Below are positions 1 to 8,231 of a stretch of DNA of 64,000 bases, piece by piece. The stretch comes from Holophaga sp. GTDB lineage: Bacteria; Acidobacteriota; Holophagae; Holophagales; Holophagaceae. The stretch spans positions 62,001-126,000 of the forward strand of contig JADKBC010000007.1 in assembly GCA_016715205.1 (NCBI GenBank), given 5' to 3'. The position numbers and the translations under genes were made by a program. The first letter of the stretch is position 1; each line of letters opens with the position of its first letter. The notes under the pieces are model-generated. The model made no database searches. It was not told the DNA's origin and was given only the letters and a program-made list of their open reading frames with translations.

Positions 1-654
1 CGGGCCGGTGCCAACGATGCCTCCATCATCACCTTCAGTGATGCCGTGAAGATCAACGGCAAGGATTTGGCCGCAGGCTCCTATGGCTTCTTCGTGTTGC
101 CCACCAAGGACACCTGGACCCTGATTCTGAACAAGAAGGCCAAACAGTGGGGCGCTTACGACTACAAGACCGAGGAGGATGTTCTGCGTTTGGAGGTAAA
201 GCCCCAGGCCGCGCCTCACCAGGAATACCTGCAGTACGATCTGCAGATTGCGAGCCCAGAAAAACTGCGGGCCGAACTGCGCTGGGAGAAACTGGCCGCC
301 AGCTTCGACATTGAAATCGATGTGAAGGGCATCTACTGGAAACACCTGGAGGAAACCCTTGCCAAGGCGCAGCCCACCGAATGGGTGCCCTGGTTCCAGG
401 CTGCCAATTACTGCTTCCAGCAGGGAATCCAGTTGGACAAGGCCATGGGGTGGATCGACACAAGCATGAAAGCCCAGGCTACCTACCGAAATCAGGAATT
501 GAAGGCACGTCTCCTTCATAAAGCCGGCAAGACGTCAGAAGCCCTGCCTTTCCTGGACAAGGCGGTGGAACTGGCCACGGCAGCCAAGACTCCCAAGGAA
601 TACCTCGACGGCCTCGAAAAGACTCGGAAGGAATGGCTGGCCCCGGCGAAGTAG
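1..654 (+). CDS. DUF2911 family protein, 5' end outside window
   Basis: The reading frame is open from base 1, so the gene starts upstream; the first visible residues (RAGANDASIITFSDAV) align with the interior of the next gene (RTGANEATTISFSDAV). The visible 217 residues hold the DUF2911 beta-rich domain (GSYGFFVLPTKDTWTLILNK), followed by a helical C-terminal part resembling a TPR unit (KAMGWIDTSMKAQATYRNQELKARLLHKAGK). DUF2911 proteins are usually secreted or periplasmic and of unknown function. It lies 24 bp before a paralogue, so the two probably arose by tandem duplication and are co-transcribed. Biochemical role unknown. Confidence 0.85.
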   Translation, partial: RAGANDASIITFSDAVKINGKDLAAGSYGFFVLPTKDTWTLILNKKAKQWGAYDYKTEEDVLRLEVKPQAAPHQEYLQYDLQIASPEKLRAELRWEKLAASFDIEIDVKGIYWKHLEETLAKAQPTEWVPWFQAANYCFQQGIQLDKAMGWIDTSMKAQATYRNQELKARLLHKAGKTSEALPFLDKAVELATAAKTPKEYLDGLEKTRKEWLAPAK

Positions 655-678
655 AATGGCTCTTTGCGCGGAGTGAGG

Positions 679-1569
679 ATGAAGCGTTTGGTCTTGGCTA
701 TGCTTTCGATGGCCGCCCTTGTCTGGGCGGAGCCCGAAGGGGGCATTTTTCCGAAACTGAGTCCCCACGCCATCGTGAGCCAAACCGTGGGCACCACCAC
801 CGTATCACTGGAATACCATCGTCCCCAGGTCCGTGGTCGCAAGATCTGGGGCGAATTGGTGCCCTTTGGCCAGGTATGGCGCACCGGCGCCAACGAGGCG
901 ACCACCATCAGTTTTTCGGATGCGGTGCGCGTAAATGGACAGCCTGTTCCAGCCGGTACCTATGCGTTGTTTTCCATTCCAGGCCCCGATCAGTGGACCA
1001 TCATCCTGAACAAGCGCTGGCGGCAGTTCGGCACCTTTGAATACCAGCCCAAGGAAGATCTGATCCGGTTTGATGTGAAGGCCAAGGCCGTAAAGGAACA
1101 CACGGAGTGGCTCACCTACGAGGTTTACCCCGCCAGCCGCTCCAGCTCTTACGTGGATCTCTACTGGGAAAAATTGCGAGTCAGTTTCCTGGTGGATGTG
1201 GATGTGGATGCCATGGTTTCCGCACGCATGAAGCGGGCAATGACCAAGGCCGGCGATACCAACTGGAAGATCTATTCCGATGCGGCCGAGTACTTCCTGG
1301 AACAGGAAAAGGAACTGGCGCAGGCCCTTACATGGGTGGAAAAGTCCATCAAGATCCAGGAAAACCCCACCAACATGCTGGTGAAAGCGCGGTTGTTGCG
1401 AGCACTCGGGCAATCCACCCAGGCCACCAATGTCCTGGAAAAAGCCCTGAAGGCCGCCCATGCCCAGAATGCTCCGTCGACTGTGATTGGACCTCTCCAG
1501 AGCACCCTCGATCAATGGAAGAAACAGAACGGCGGCGGGGGGCCCGTGGCCGGAAAGAAACGAGGCTGA
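679..1569 (+). CDS. DUF2911 family secreted protein
   Basis: A 296-residue protein with an N-terminal signal peptide (MKRLVLAMLSMAALVWA, likely cut after VWA), a DUF2911 domain at about residues 25-170 and a TPR-like helical tail. I chose the ATG at 679 because GGAGTGAGG lies just before it and the signal peptide begins there; an in-frame TTG at 664 is less likely. It is paralogous to the preceding truncated gene, with the same block WTIILNKRWRQFGTFEYQPKE. The MBL-fold gene follows 4 bp after the stop, suggesting one transcript. Function unknown; a periplasmic location is likely. Confidence 0.85.
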   Translation: MKRLVLAMLSMAALVWAEPEGGIFPKLSPHAIVSQTVGTTTVSLEYHRPQVRGRKIWGELVPFGQVWRTGANEATTISFSDAVRVNGQPVPAGTYALFSIPGPDQWTIILNKRWRQFGTFEYQPKEDLIRFDVKAKAVKEHTEWLTYEVYPASRSSSYVDLYWEKLRVSFLVDVDVDAMVSARMKRAMTKAGDTNWKIYSDAAEYFLEQEKELAQALTWVEKSIKIQENPTNMLVKARLLRALGQSTQATNVLEKALKAAHAQNAPSTVIGPLQSTLDQWKKQNGGGGPVAGKKRG

Positions 1570-1573
1570 CATC

Positions 1574-2425
1574 GTGAAAATCGGGAACTGGGATGTCCGT
1601 CATGTGGATGCGGGCTTCTTCAAGCTGGATGGCGGGGCCATGTTCGGCACTGTGCCCAAGGTGATTTGGGCCAAATTGATGCCAGCCGATGACCTGAATC
1701 GCATCCGTTTCGCCAGCAATTCCCTGCTGTTGTTCGGTGAGGTGGATGGTCGCCCCCGAGTGGTGGTGGTGGAGACCGGCAACGGCGACAAGGAAGACGA
1801 GCTTTTCCGCCAACGTTTCGCACTGGAAGGTCGGAACGTCCTGGTTGATAGTCTTTCTGCGCTTGGGGTGCAGGCGGAGGACGTGACCGATGTGATTCTG
1901 ACGCACCTTCATTTTGATCATGCGGGCGGCGCCACCCGGCACGAGGACGATCGCATCGTGCCCACCTTTCCCAATGCGCGCCACATCGTGCAGCGGCAGG
2001 AACTGGAAGATGCGCTGAATCCACCCCTTCGCAGCAAGGCCAGCTACCTTCCCTATAACTGGGAACCCCTGCTGGAAGCGGGTTTGCTGGAAACTGTCGA
2101 GGGCATTTGTGAGGTGTTGCCCGGCATCCAGGTACGCCCCATGCCTGGCCACAACCAGGGCAACCAGGGGGTGGTGGTACTGGGCGAAGGCTGCAAGCTC
2201 ATCTACAGCGGCGATCTGATTCCCACCCATCACCACATCCAGCCCACCTGGGTAATGGGCTATGACTTGGATGTGAACACCTGCGTGGCAGAGCGCTTGC
2301 GATTGCTGGACGAGATCAGTGATAGCGATGACATTCTCGCCTTTGATCACGACCCAGAATTCCCGGCTGGACGGGTGCGAAAGGATGCCAAAGGGCGGTA
2401 TGTGGTGGAGGCTGTGGCGCTCTGA
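1574..2425 (+). CDS. MBL-fold metallo-hydrolase
   Basis: A 283-residue metallo-beta-lactamase-fold hydrolase. The metal-binding signature THLHFDHAGG is clear, and later histidines (MPGHNQGNQGV; SGDLIPTHHH; AFDHDPEFP) supply the other ligands expected for a dinuclear site. The start is the GTG at 1574, with GAGG about 8 bases upstream; longer in-frame extensions overlap the DUF2911 gene. There is no signal peptide, so it is probably cytoplasmic. The sequence resembles the lactonase / quorum-quenching-like branch of the superfamily, but the substrate cannot be assigned. Confidence 0.85.
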   Translation: MKIGNWDVRHVDAGFFKLDGGAMFGTVPKVIWAKLMPADDLNRIRFASNSLLLFGEVDGRPRVVVVETGNGDKEDELFRQRFALEGRNVLVDSLSALGVQAEDVTDVILTHLHFDHAGGATRHEDDRIVPTFPNARHIVQRQELEDALNPPLRSKASYLPYNWEPLLEAGLLETVEGICEVLPGIQVRPMPGHNQGNQGVVVLGEGCKLIYSGDLIPTHHHIQPTWVMGYDLDVNTCVAERLRLLDEISDSDDILAFDHDPEFPAGRVRKDAKGRYVVEAVAL

Positions 2426-2728
2426 GATGAAATATTTTAAAAATAATTAATTTTTTCGATGATATTCGAGCCCTCTTCCCGACAATGGAAGAATGGTGAA
2501 GATCCAGGTCTATTTTCGTTGGAAAGCCTGCGCTAGCTAAGCGTTCAGCCGTTTCGACCCAAATTGGCCCCCAAGGCGCCAGAATCCCCGTCTGTAATGG
2601 CTCTAACCCTAATTAATAACTCGATATTTGTGACGGATTTCCCTCAGAAGCGCGTGATAGCTTAGTTTCGGGTTGCAGAGGGTCCTGGACCCTGAAGCCC
2701 GGGAATCAACGTGTGGAAGGAGAACGTC
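2426..2728. other. intergenic region upstream of the lysine operon
   Basis: About 300 bases without a convincing gene. The first 40 bases after the MBL gene are A/T-rich (aaatattttaaaaataatta), unlike the GC-rich surroundings. The stretch must carry the promoter for the lysine catabolic operon, but I cannot point to a convincing -35/-10 or sigma-54 site. A palindrome lies near its 3' end and is listed separately. Confidence 0.5.
2679..2693. promoter_or_regulatory. perfect 15-bp palindrome upstream of kdd
   Basis: AGGGTCCTGGACCCT has two perfect 7-base arms around one central base, 35 bases before the kdd start codon. It is the strongest dyad in the gap before the operon. It could be an operator for a dimeric regulator; a 1-base loop makes it a poor RNA hairpin as drawn. 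No second copy was noticed. Confidence 0.35.
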
Positions 2729-3766
2729 ATGGCTATGGGCTGCAAATATGGATCCCACCGCGTGCTGGAACCCCAAGGGGTACTGCCGCAACCTGCCGCT
2801 CGGATCAGCAACGACATGTCCGTGCTGTTTGACAACGAGATCCTGGTGGATGTGATCGCCTTGAATATCGATAGTGCGAGCTTCACTCAGATCGAGGAGG
2901 AAGCTGGCCACGATGTCGAAAAAATCGGCGTCAAGATCCTGGAGATCGTGGGGCAGAAGGGCAAAATGCAGAACCCGGTGACGGGTTCAGGCGGCATGTT
3001 CATCGGCAAGGTGGCCAAGATGGGCAGCGCCCTTGTGGGCCATGAGCTGAAGGTGGGCGACAAGATCGCTTCACTGGTTTCCCTGAGCCTCACGCCCCTG
3101 AAGATCGAAAAAATTCTCAAGATTCACGCCGACATCGACCGGGTAGAAATTGTGGGCCAGGCCATTCTTTTTGAGAGCGGTCTCTTTGCCAAGCTGCCTG
3201 AGGACATGACCGAAAGTCTCGCCCTGGCGGCCCTGGATGTGGCAGGCGCGCCTGCCCAGGCCGCGAAGCTGGTGAAACCCGGCCAGAGCGTACTGATTCT
3301 CGGCGCAGGCGGCAAATCCGGCATGCTGGTGGCGTACGAAGCCATGAAGCGCGTGGGCCCCACGGGCCGGGTTGTCGGCAATGTCTACCTCGCCGACGAC
3401 AAAAAGGTACTCGATGAACTGGGGGTCTGTCATGAGGTGGTCGTGGCTGATGCGACCCGCCCCGTGGAATTCCTAAAGGCCGTGTTGGCCGCCAACGGCG
3501 GCAAGGAATACGACATCGTGGTCAATTGCGTGAATGTGCAGAACACCGAGATGTCCAGCATCCTGCCTTGCCGACAGGAAGGTATTGTCTATTTCTTCAG
3601 CATGGCTACCCATTTCGGCAAAGCGGCCCTGGGCGCCGAAGGTGTGGGCAAGGACATCACCATGATCGTCGGCAATGGCTACACCAAGGATCACGCCGAG
3701 ATCACCCTGTGGGAGCTCCGCGAAAATCCCAAGCTGCGAAAGCTGTTTGAAGAACGCTACGTCTAG
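2729..3766 (+). CDS. kdd: L-erythro-3,5-diaminohexanoate dehydrogenase
   Basis: A 345-residue protein assigned to Kdd, which oxidatively deaminates 3,5-diaminohexanoate to 3-keto-5-aminohexanoate with NAD(P)+. It shows the family opening (MGCKYGSHRVLEPQGVLPQ) and a central Rossmann nucleotide-binding stretch (SVLILGAGGKSGMLVAYEA). The length matches known Kdd. The start at 2729 follows GGAAGGAG (from 2715) with good spacing. Position as the first gene of a cluster with kce, kamA and kamDE supports the assignment strongly. A hairpin repeat separates it from the next gene. Confidence 0.93.
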   Translation: MAMGCKYGSHRVLEPQGVLPQPAARISNDMSVLFDNEILVDVIALNIDSASFTQIEEEAGHDVEKIGVKILEIVGQKGKMQNPVTGSGGMFIGKVAKMGSALVGHELKVGDKIASLVSLSLTPLKIEKILKIHADIDRVEIVGQAILFESGLFAKLPEDMTESLALAALDVAGAPAQAAKLVKPGQSVLILGAGGKSGMLVAYEAMKRVGPTGRVVGNVYLADDKKVLDELGVCHEVVVADATRPVEFLKAVLAANGGKEYDIVVNCVNVQNTEMSSILPCRQEGIVYFFSMATHFGKAALGAEGVGKDITMIVGNGYTKDHAEITLWELRENPKLRKLFEERYV

Positions 3767-3775
3767 AAAAGAATT

Positions 3776-3863
3776 CACCACCAAGACGCCAGGGCGCCAA
3801 GAAAAACAAATCTTTTTCTTAGGCTTTTCTTCGCGTCTTGGCGTCTTGGCGGTTCATCTTTTT
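3776..3863. repeat. intercistronic hairpin repeat, copy 1
   Basis: A palindromic element between kdd and the aminotransferase gene, made of repeated CCAAGACGCC / GGCGTCTTGG blocks. CCAAGACGCCA (3781-3791) pairs perfectly with TGGCGTCTTGG (3839-3849). Its outer end GGCGGTTCATCTTTTT is the reverse complement of the left end of copies 2 and 3, so the outer parts are inverted relative to those copies, while the central TTAGGCTTTTCTTCGCG keeps the orientation of copy 3. It lies wholly between genes and ends just before the next ribosome-binding site. Confidence 0.8.
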
Positions 3864-3876
3864 CAAGAGGAAAACC

Positions 3877-5133
3877 ATGGCCCATTCCGCACCCAAGCTC
3901 GATCTCACGAAATCCATGAAGATGTACGAGGAGAGCCAGGTGCTCTCGCCGGGCGGCATGATGGGCATCCGTCGGCCGTACAATTTCATTCCTGGTGAGT
4001 ACCCGATCTTCCTCGAAAAGGGCTACGGCGGTCATATCGTTGATGTGGATGGCAACGATTACATCGACATGCTGTGCGCCTACGGGCCGATCATCATGGG
4101 GTACAACGAGCCCGAGATCAACGAAGCCGTCAAGGCGCAGATGGACAAGGGCTTCTGCTTCTCGCTCGTGCAGCCGATTCAAAACGAACTGGAACAAAAG
4201 CTGATCGATATCATTCCCAGCGCCGAACGGGTGATTCTCGTGAAAACCGGTAGCGACGCTACCAGCGTGGCCACCCGCATCGCCCGTGGCTATACGGAAC
4301 GCAACACGATTCTGCGCTGCGGTTACCACGGCTGGCACGACTGGGCGGTGGAAGTGCACGGCGGCGTTCCCCAGTGCATCCAGGACCTCACCGTGGAATT
4401 CGAATATGGCGATCTCCATGAATTGGAAGCCAAGCTCAAAGAACATGATGGGGACGTGGCCTGCATCATCGTTACGCCCGTGGGGCATCCCCTGGCCAAG
4501 CCTGTGATGCCACCACCGGAAGGCTACCTGCAAGGCGTGCGTGACCTGGCCGATAAATACAAGGTGGTGCTGATCTTCGATGAAATCCGCACGGGTTTCC
4601 GCGCGGCGCTGGGGGGTGCCCAGGAGCGCTACGGTGTAACGCCGGATCTCAGTACCTTCGGCAAGGCCATGGCGAATGGCTATCCCATCAGCGCCGTGGT
4701 GGGCAAGGCGGAGTTCATGAATGTCTGCGAGAAGAAGGTTTTCATTTCCTCCACCTTCTTCCCCAACAGCCTGGAAATGGCTGCCGCGCTGAAATGCATC
4801 GAGATCCTCCAGCGCGACAAGATCATCGAACAGGTCTGGACCAAGGGCGAGTGGTTCCTGAAGGAACTGAACCGAGTGGTGGCCACCTCCAAGGTGCCCG
4901 TCACCGTCAACGGAATTCCCCCCATGCCCTTCCTGAGCTTTGAAAAAGTGGACAGTTTCCACAAAGAACGCCGGGAAATGTTCTACACCGAAACCATCCG
5001 CCGCGGGCTCTTCATCCAGCCCTACCACCACTGGTACATCAGCGCCCGCCACACCCAGGCCGACCTCGAAAAGGCCATCTGGGCCATCACCCAGGCACTG
5101 GAACTGGTGAACGAAAAGTATCCGGTGAAATAA
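3877..5133 (+). CDS. kat: class-III aminotransferase, probable 3-aminobutyryl-CoA transaminase
   Basis: A 418-residue PLP enzyme of the class-III / glutamate-1-semialdehyde aminomutase type. The PLP-binding Asp is D235 (LIFDEIRTGFR) and the Schiff-base Lys is K263 (FGKAMANGYP). The start at 3877 follows AAGAGG with 6-base spacing. In a lysine operon with Kce but no 3-aminobutyryl-CoA ammonia-lyase (kal), the best fit is the acyl-CoA beta-transaminase first described from an anaerobic-digester metagenome. That enzyme converts 3-aminobutyryl-CoA plus 2-oxoglutarate to acetoacetyl-CoA plus glutamate. The fold is certain; the substrate is inferred from context. An ordinary GSA aminotransferase is unlikely here because no heme genes are near. 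Confidence 0.75.
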   Translation: MAHSAPKLDLTKSMKMYEESQVLSPGGMMGIRRPYNFIPGEYPIFLEKGYGGHIVDVDGNDYIDMLCAYGPIIMGYNEPEINEAVKAQMDKGFCFSLVQPIQNELEQKLIDIIPSAERVILVKTGSDATSVATRIARGYTERNTILRCGYHGWHDWAVEVHGGVPQCIQDLTVEFEYGDLHELEAKLKEHDGDVACIIVTPVGHPLAKPVMPPPEGYLQGVRDLADKYKVVLIFDEIRTGFRAALGGAQERYGVTPDLSTFGKAMANGYPISAVVGKAEFMNVCEKKVFISSTFFPNSLEMAAALKCIEILQRDKIIEQVWTKGEWFLKELNRVVATSKVPVTVNGIPPMPFLSFEKVDSFHKERREMFYTETIRRGLFIQPYHHWYISARHTQADLEKAIWAITQALELVNEKYPVK

Positions 5134-5224
5134 AAAGATGAACCGCCAAGACGCGAAGGCGCCAAGAACAGCATAAGGAAATGGATTTTTCTTTTTCGCG
5201 TCTTGGCGCCTTCGCGGTAAATCC
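5134..5224. repeat. intercistronic hairpin repeat, copy 2
   Basis: Begins directly after the aminotransferase stop codon. CGCGAAGGCGCCAAGA (5152-5167) and TCTTGGCGCCTTCGCG (5201-5216) are perfect 16-base complements around a 33-base loop. The left edge AAAGATGAACCGCCAAGACG and right edge GCGGTAAATC match copy 3. It would form a very stable hairpin in the mRNA between the aminotransferase and kce. Confidence 0.85.
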
Positions 5225-5263
5225 TTTCCTGAGTAATGCCCAAACCCTGAATGGAGCCTGGCC

Positions 5264-6088
5264 ATGGACAACAAGCTCATCATCACCTGCGCGATCACTG
5301 GGGCCGAAACCACCAAGGCCATGCAGCCTGCGTTGCCGGTCACGCCTGAGGAAATCGCCGTAGGGGCCTTTGAAGCCTACGAGGCGGGTGCTTCGGTGCT
5401 GCACCTCCATGTGCGCAAGGACGACGGCACGCCCACCCAGGACGTGGCCATCTTCCAGAAGGCCATTGAACTGATCCGCGCCAAGTGCGACATCGTCATC
5501 GAGACCACCACCGGCGGGGCAGCCTGGATGACGCCGGAAGAGCGGCTGCAGCCAGTCACCCTGAAGCCTGAGATGGCGAGCCTGGATTGCGGTACCGTGA
5601 ATTTTGGCGACGAATACATTGTCAACACGCTGCCAATCATGCGGCAGTTCGCCAATGCCATGCGGGACAACGGCGTGCGCCCCACCCTGGAATGCTTCGA
5701 CCTGGGTCACGTGTATGCCAGCCATATCCTGATCAAGGAAGGCCTGCTGGAAGAGCCCTACCACTACGGTCTGGTGCTCAACGTGCCCGGTGCGGCGAAG
5801 TATGAAGTGGATGTGCTGGAATTCCTGGTGCGCAAACTCCCGAAGGGCGCCTTCTGGACGGGCATGGGTATCGGTGGCAAAGCCAACCTGGATTGCCTCT
5901 ACGGTGCCATCGCTCTGGGCGGCAACATTCGCGTGGGCTTCGAAGACAACATTTACTACAGCAAAGGCCGCTTGGCCAAGAGCAACGCAGAACTGGTGGA
6001 GCGGGCCGCTCGCATCGCCAAGGATTGCGGGCGCGAACTGGCTCGGCCCGAGGATGTGCGCCAGATGTTCAAGCTGCGAAAAAATTAA
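5264..6088 (+). CDS. kce: 3-keto-5-aminohexanoate cleavage enzyme
   Basis: A 274-residue Zn-dependent enzyme of the BKACE (DUF849) family. It condenses and cleaves 3-keto-5-aminohexanoate with acetyl-CoA to acetoacetate and 3-aminobutyryl-CoA. The Zn-ligand motif is HLHVR (H47, H49), followed by ETTTGG and the conserved ECFDLGHV stretch. Length equals that of characterised Kce. ATG 5264 follows GGAG by 7 bases. kamA starts 11 bp downstream. Because BKACE members use many beta-keto acids, the lysine context is what fixes the substrate. Confidence 0.92.
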   Translation: MDNKLIITCAITGAETTKAMQPALPVTPEEIAVGAFEAYEAGASVLHLHVRKDDGTPTQDVAIFQKAIELIRAKCDIVIETTTGGAAWMTPEERLQPVTLKPEMASLDCGTVNFGDEYIVNTLPIMRQFANAMRDNGVRPTLECFDLGHVYASHILIKEGLLEEPYHYGLVLNVPGAAKYEVDVLEFLVRKLPKGAFWTGMGIGGKANLDCLYGAIALGGNIRVGFEDNIYYSKGRLAKSNAELVERAARIAKDCGRELARPEDVRQMFKLRKN

Positions 6089-6099
6089 CAGGAGAGATG

Positions 6100-7365
6100 A
6101 TGAAATACCCTTCCGTGAATTGGCGCGCCATCGATCTCTTCAAGGATGTCACGCCCGAACAGTGGAACGATTGGCGCTGGCAGCTCAAGAATGGCATTCG
6201 GGACATCCCGACCCTGGAAAAAGTCATTGCCCTGACCGATAAAGAGCGCGACCAGCTCAAGAAATGCCTCAAGAAATTCACCATGGAAATCACGCCCTAC
6301 TATGCGGCGTTGATGGATCACACTGATCCGGATTGCCCGGTACGCATGCAGTCGGTGCCTCGATTGGCGGAACTTCATGATGACCCCTCGGACCTTTCCG
6401 ATCCCCTGCATGAGGATGTGGACAGCCCCGTTCCAGGCCTCACCCATCGTTACCCGGATCGGGTGTTGCTGCTGGTGACCAACATCTGTTCCATGAACTG
6501 TCGGCATTGCACGCGGCGCCGGCTGGTGGGCGATACCGATATGGATATGCCCGAAGACAACGTATCCAAGGCCATCGAATACATCAAGAAGACCAAGACC
6601 GTGCGGGATGTGCTCATTTCCGGGGGTGATCCCCTGGTGCTGGGCGACGAGCAGTTGGAATCCATCATCAGCCGCCTCCGTGCCATTGATCACGTGGAAA
6701 TCATTCGCATCGGCACCCGCACCCCGGTGGTGATGCCCCAGCGCATCACCGACTCGCTGGTGAATATGCTGAAGAAATACCACCCAATCTATGTGAATAC
6801 CCATTTCAACCATGCCAAGGAAATCACCGCTGAAACTCGCGAAGCCTGCGCCAAACTGGCGAATGCCGGGATCCAGCTTGGTAATCAGAGCGTGCTGTTG
6901 CGCGGCATCAATGATCAGCCTGAAGTGATGAAGCAGCTTGTTCACAAGCTCCTAACGATTCGGGTTCGACCCTACTACATCTACCAGTGCGACCTTTCCT
7001 TGGGCATTTCGCACTTCCGCACCTCCGTCGACAAGGGCATCGAGATCATCGAGAGCCTGCGAGGTCATACCACGGGCCTAGCCGTGCCTACATTTGTGGT
7101 CGATGCGCCAGGTGGTGGCGGCAAGATCCCCGTCATGCCCAACTACCTGATTACCCGTGGCGAAAACAAAGTCGTGCTGCGCAATTACGAGGGTGTGATC
7201 ACGACGTACACCGAACCCATCCACAAGGATGAAGCGCCCGTGGCCAAGCCTGAAGCATCTGGCAAGGTCTACAAGGCCAAGGATGGCGTGGCAACGCTGC
7301 TTTCAGGCGAAAAGCTCTGCCTGGAGCCTGCGGATCTTTCCCGCAAAAAACGCAAGCATCACTAG
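6100..7365 (+). CDS. kamA: lysine 2,3-aminomutase
   Basis: A 421-residue radical-SAM, PLP-dependent aminomutase turning L-lysine into L-beta-lysine, the first step of the pathway. The [4Fe-4S] motif CSMNCRHC uses C130, C134 and C137, and the PLP lysine is K342 in PGGGGK; both match the spacing of the clostridial enzyme (416 residues). Of two adjacent ATGs (6097, 6100) I chose 6100 because GGAG (6091-6094) is then 5 bases away. A longer in-frame extension back to 5893 runs inside kce and is not real. The enzyme needs anaerobic or reducing conditions. Confidence 0.96.
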   Translation: MKYPSVNWRAIDLFKDVTPEQWNDWRWQLKNGIRDIPTLEKVIALTDKERDQLKKCLKKFTMEITPYYAALMDHTDPDCPVRMQSVPRLAELHDDPSDLSDPLHEDVDSPVPGLTHRYPDRVLLLVTNICSMNCRHCTRRRLVGDTDMDMPEDNVSKAIEYIKKTKTVRDVLISGGDPLVLGDEQLESIISRLRAIDHVEIIRIGTRTPVVMPQRITDSLVNMLKKYHPIYVNTHFNHAKEITAETREACAKLANAGIQLGNQSVLLRGINDQPEVMKQLVHKLLTIRVRPYYIYQCDLSLGISHFRTSVDKGIEIIESLRGHTTGLAVPTFVVDAPGGGGKIPVMPNYLITRGENKVVLRNYEGVITTYTEPIHKDEAPVAKPEASGKVYKAKDGVATLLSGEKLCLEPADLSRKKRKHH

Positions 7366-7373
7366 AGATCAGC

Positions 7374-8231
7374 ATGATGGCACTCGAGGGCGTGGCAGGA
7401 GCGGTGACAGCCATCACCGGCTTCGAGAAGGGGTCGGGCAAGACGACCTTCCTGAACCACGCCCATGCCATCGCTCGTCACACTGGGCCTGTGGCCCTTT
7501 TCACGATTGGGGTGGATGGCGCTCAAAAGGCTCGGGATTCCCACTTGGTTCCAGCTGAAATCACGGTGGCCGTGGGCGATGTCGTGATGACCACCGAACA
7601 CTTTGCTCGTACGGCGTCGGCCAGGTTTGAAATTCTGGAAGCCCTCCCTGGCCGCAGTGCATTGGGCCCCTTGCTCGTGGGTCGAACGGTAAGAGAAGGA
7701 TCGGTGACGCTGGTGGGAAGTGAGCATTTAAGCGTGCTCGCGAATCTGCTTGAACGCGTCGCCCAAGAGAAATGGGCTCACTCTGTACTTGTGGATGGGG
7801 CCGTCAATCGGCTGACGCAGATCCGAGCCTTGGGCAATGTGAACTTTGCCTTCACGGCCCGCATCGATCGTTCCAGCCTGGGCCGCGCCGCAGGCCGCAT
7901 CCGGAACCTGGCCGCCCTGGCCCAACTTCCCCGCGTGTTCGAAAATAGCCCACAGACGCATTGGATTGAAGGCATCGTGAATGCCGAGCGGCTCGCGGCA
8001 GTGCCATCTGGGATCAAGGCGCTAGTGATCGAGGATTTCACCAAGGTCTTTCTGGAACCAGCAGAACTCACCCGTGCGCTGGGGCGCTTTGAGTTTCTCG
8101 TATGCCAGCCGCTGCAATTGCTATGCTTCGCCGTGACCTTGCGGGATGTGGCACGGGATGAATTTCTCCAGATGGTGGGTCCCATCGCAGCGGCGAAGGT
8201 GCTGTTCAATCCCTATGAGGTGGCCTGTTGA
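7374..8231 (+). CDS. kamB: P-loop accessory protein of lysine aminomutase cluster
   Basis: A 285-residue protein with a Walker-A-like motif near the N-terminus (FEKGSGKTTF, K23) and little else recognisable. It sits between kamA and the MutS-like gene, where lysine-fermentation clusters of fusobacteria and clostridia carry the uncharacterised kamB. The stop TGA overlaps the next start in TGATG, so the two are translationally coupled and probably act together. A role in loading or reactivating the B12-dependent lysine 5,6-aminomutase is plausible but inferred. The symbol rests on gene order. ATG at 7374 or 7377; the ribosome-binding site is weak. Confidence 0.7.
   Translation: MMALEGVAGAVTAITGFEKGSGKTTFLNHAHAIARHTGPVALFTIGVDGAQKARDSHLVPAEITVAVGDVVMTTEHFARTASARFEILEALPGRSALGPLLVGRTVREGSVTLVGSEHLSVLANLLERVAQEKWAHSVLVDGAVNRLTQIRALGNVNFAFTARIDRSSLGRAAGRIRNLAALAQLPRVFENSPQTHWIEGIVNAERLAAVPSGIKALVIEDFTKVFLEPAELTRALGRFEFLVCQPLQLLCFAVTLRDVARDEFLQMVGPIAAAKVLFNPYEVAC

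Noticed and set aside
633..1040. Long ORFs in alternative frames over the DUF2911 genes
   Set aside because: They are shadows of GC-rich coding sequence: no family, no ribosome-binding site, composition rich in Arg, Pro and His.
2426..2728. Lysine riboswitch before the lysine operon
   Set aside because: I looked for the L-box core elements and did not find them; only a 15-bp palindrome is visible.
3675..3998. ORF translating the first hairpin repeat (product ending FFLGFSSRLGVLAVHLF)
   Set aside because: Peptides of this kind come from the palindromic repeat itself and are often mis-annotated as hypothetical proteins.
3775..5343. 522-codon open frame on the minus strand over the aminotransferase gene
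   Set aside because: Same antisense effect; it runs through two hairpin repeats and matches no family.
5893..6099. N-terminal extension of kamA reaching into kce
   Set aside because: It overlaps kce in another frame, lacks a ribosome-binding site, and the true start at 6100 gives the standard length.
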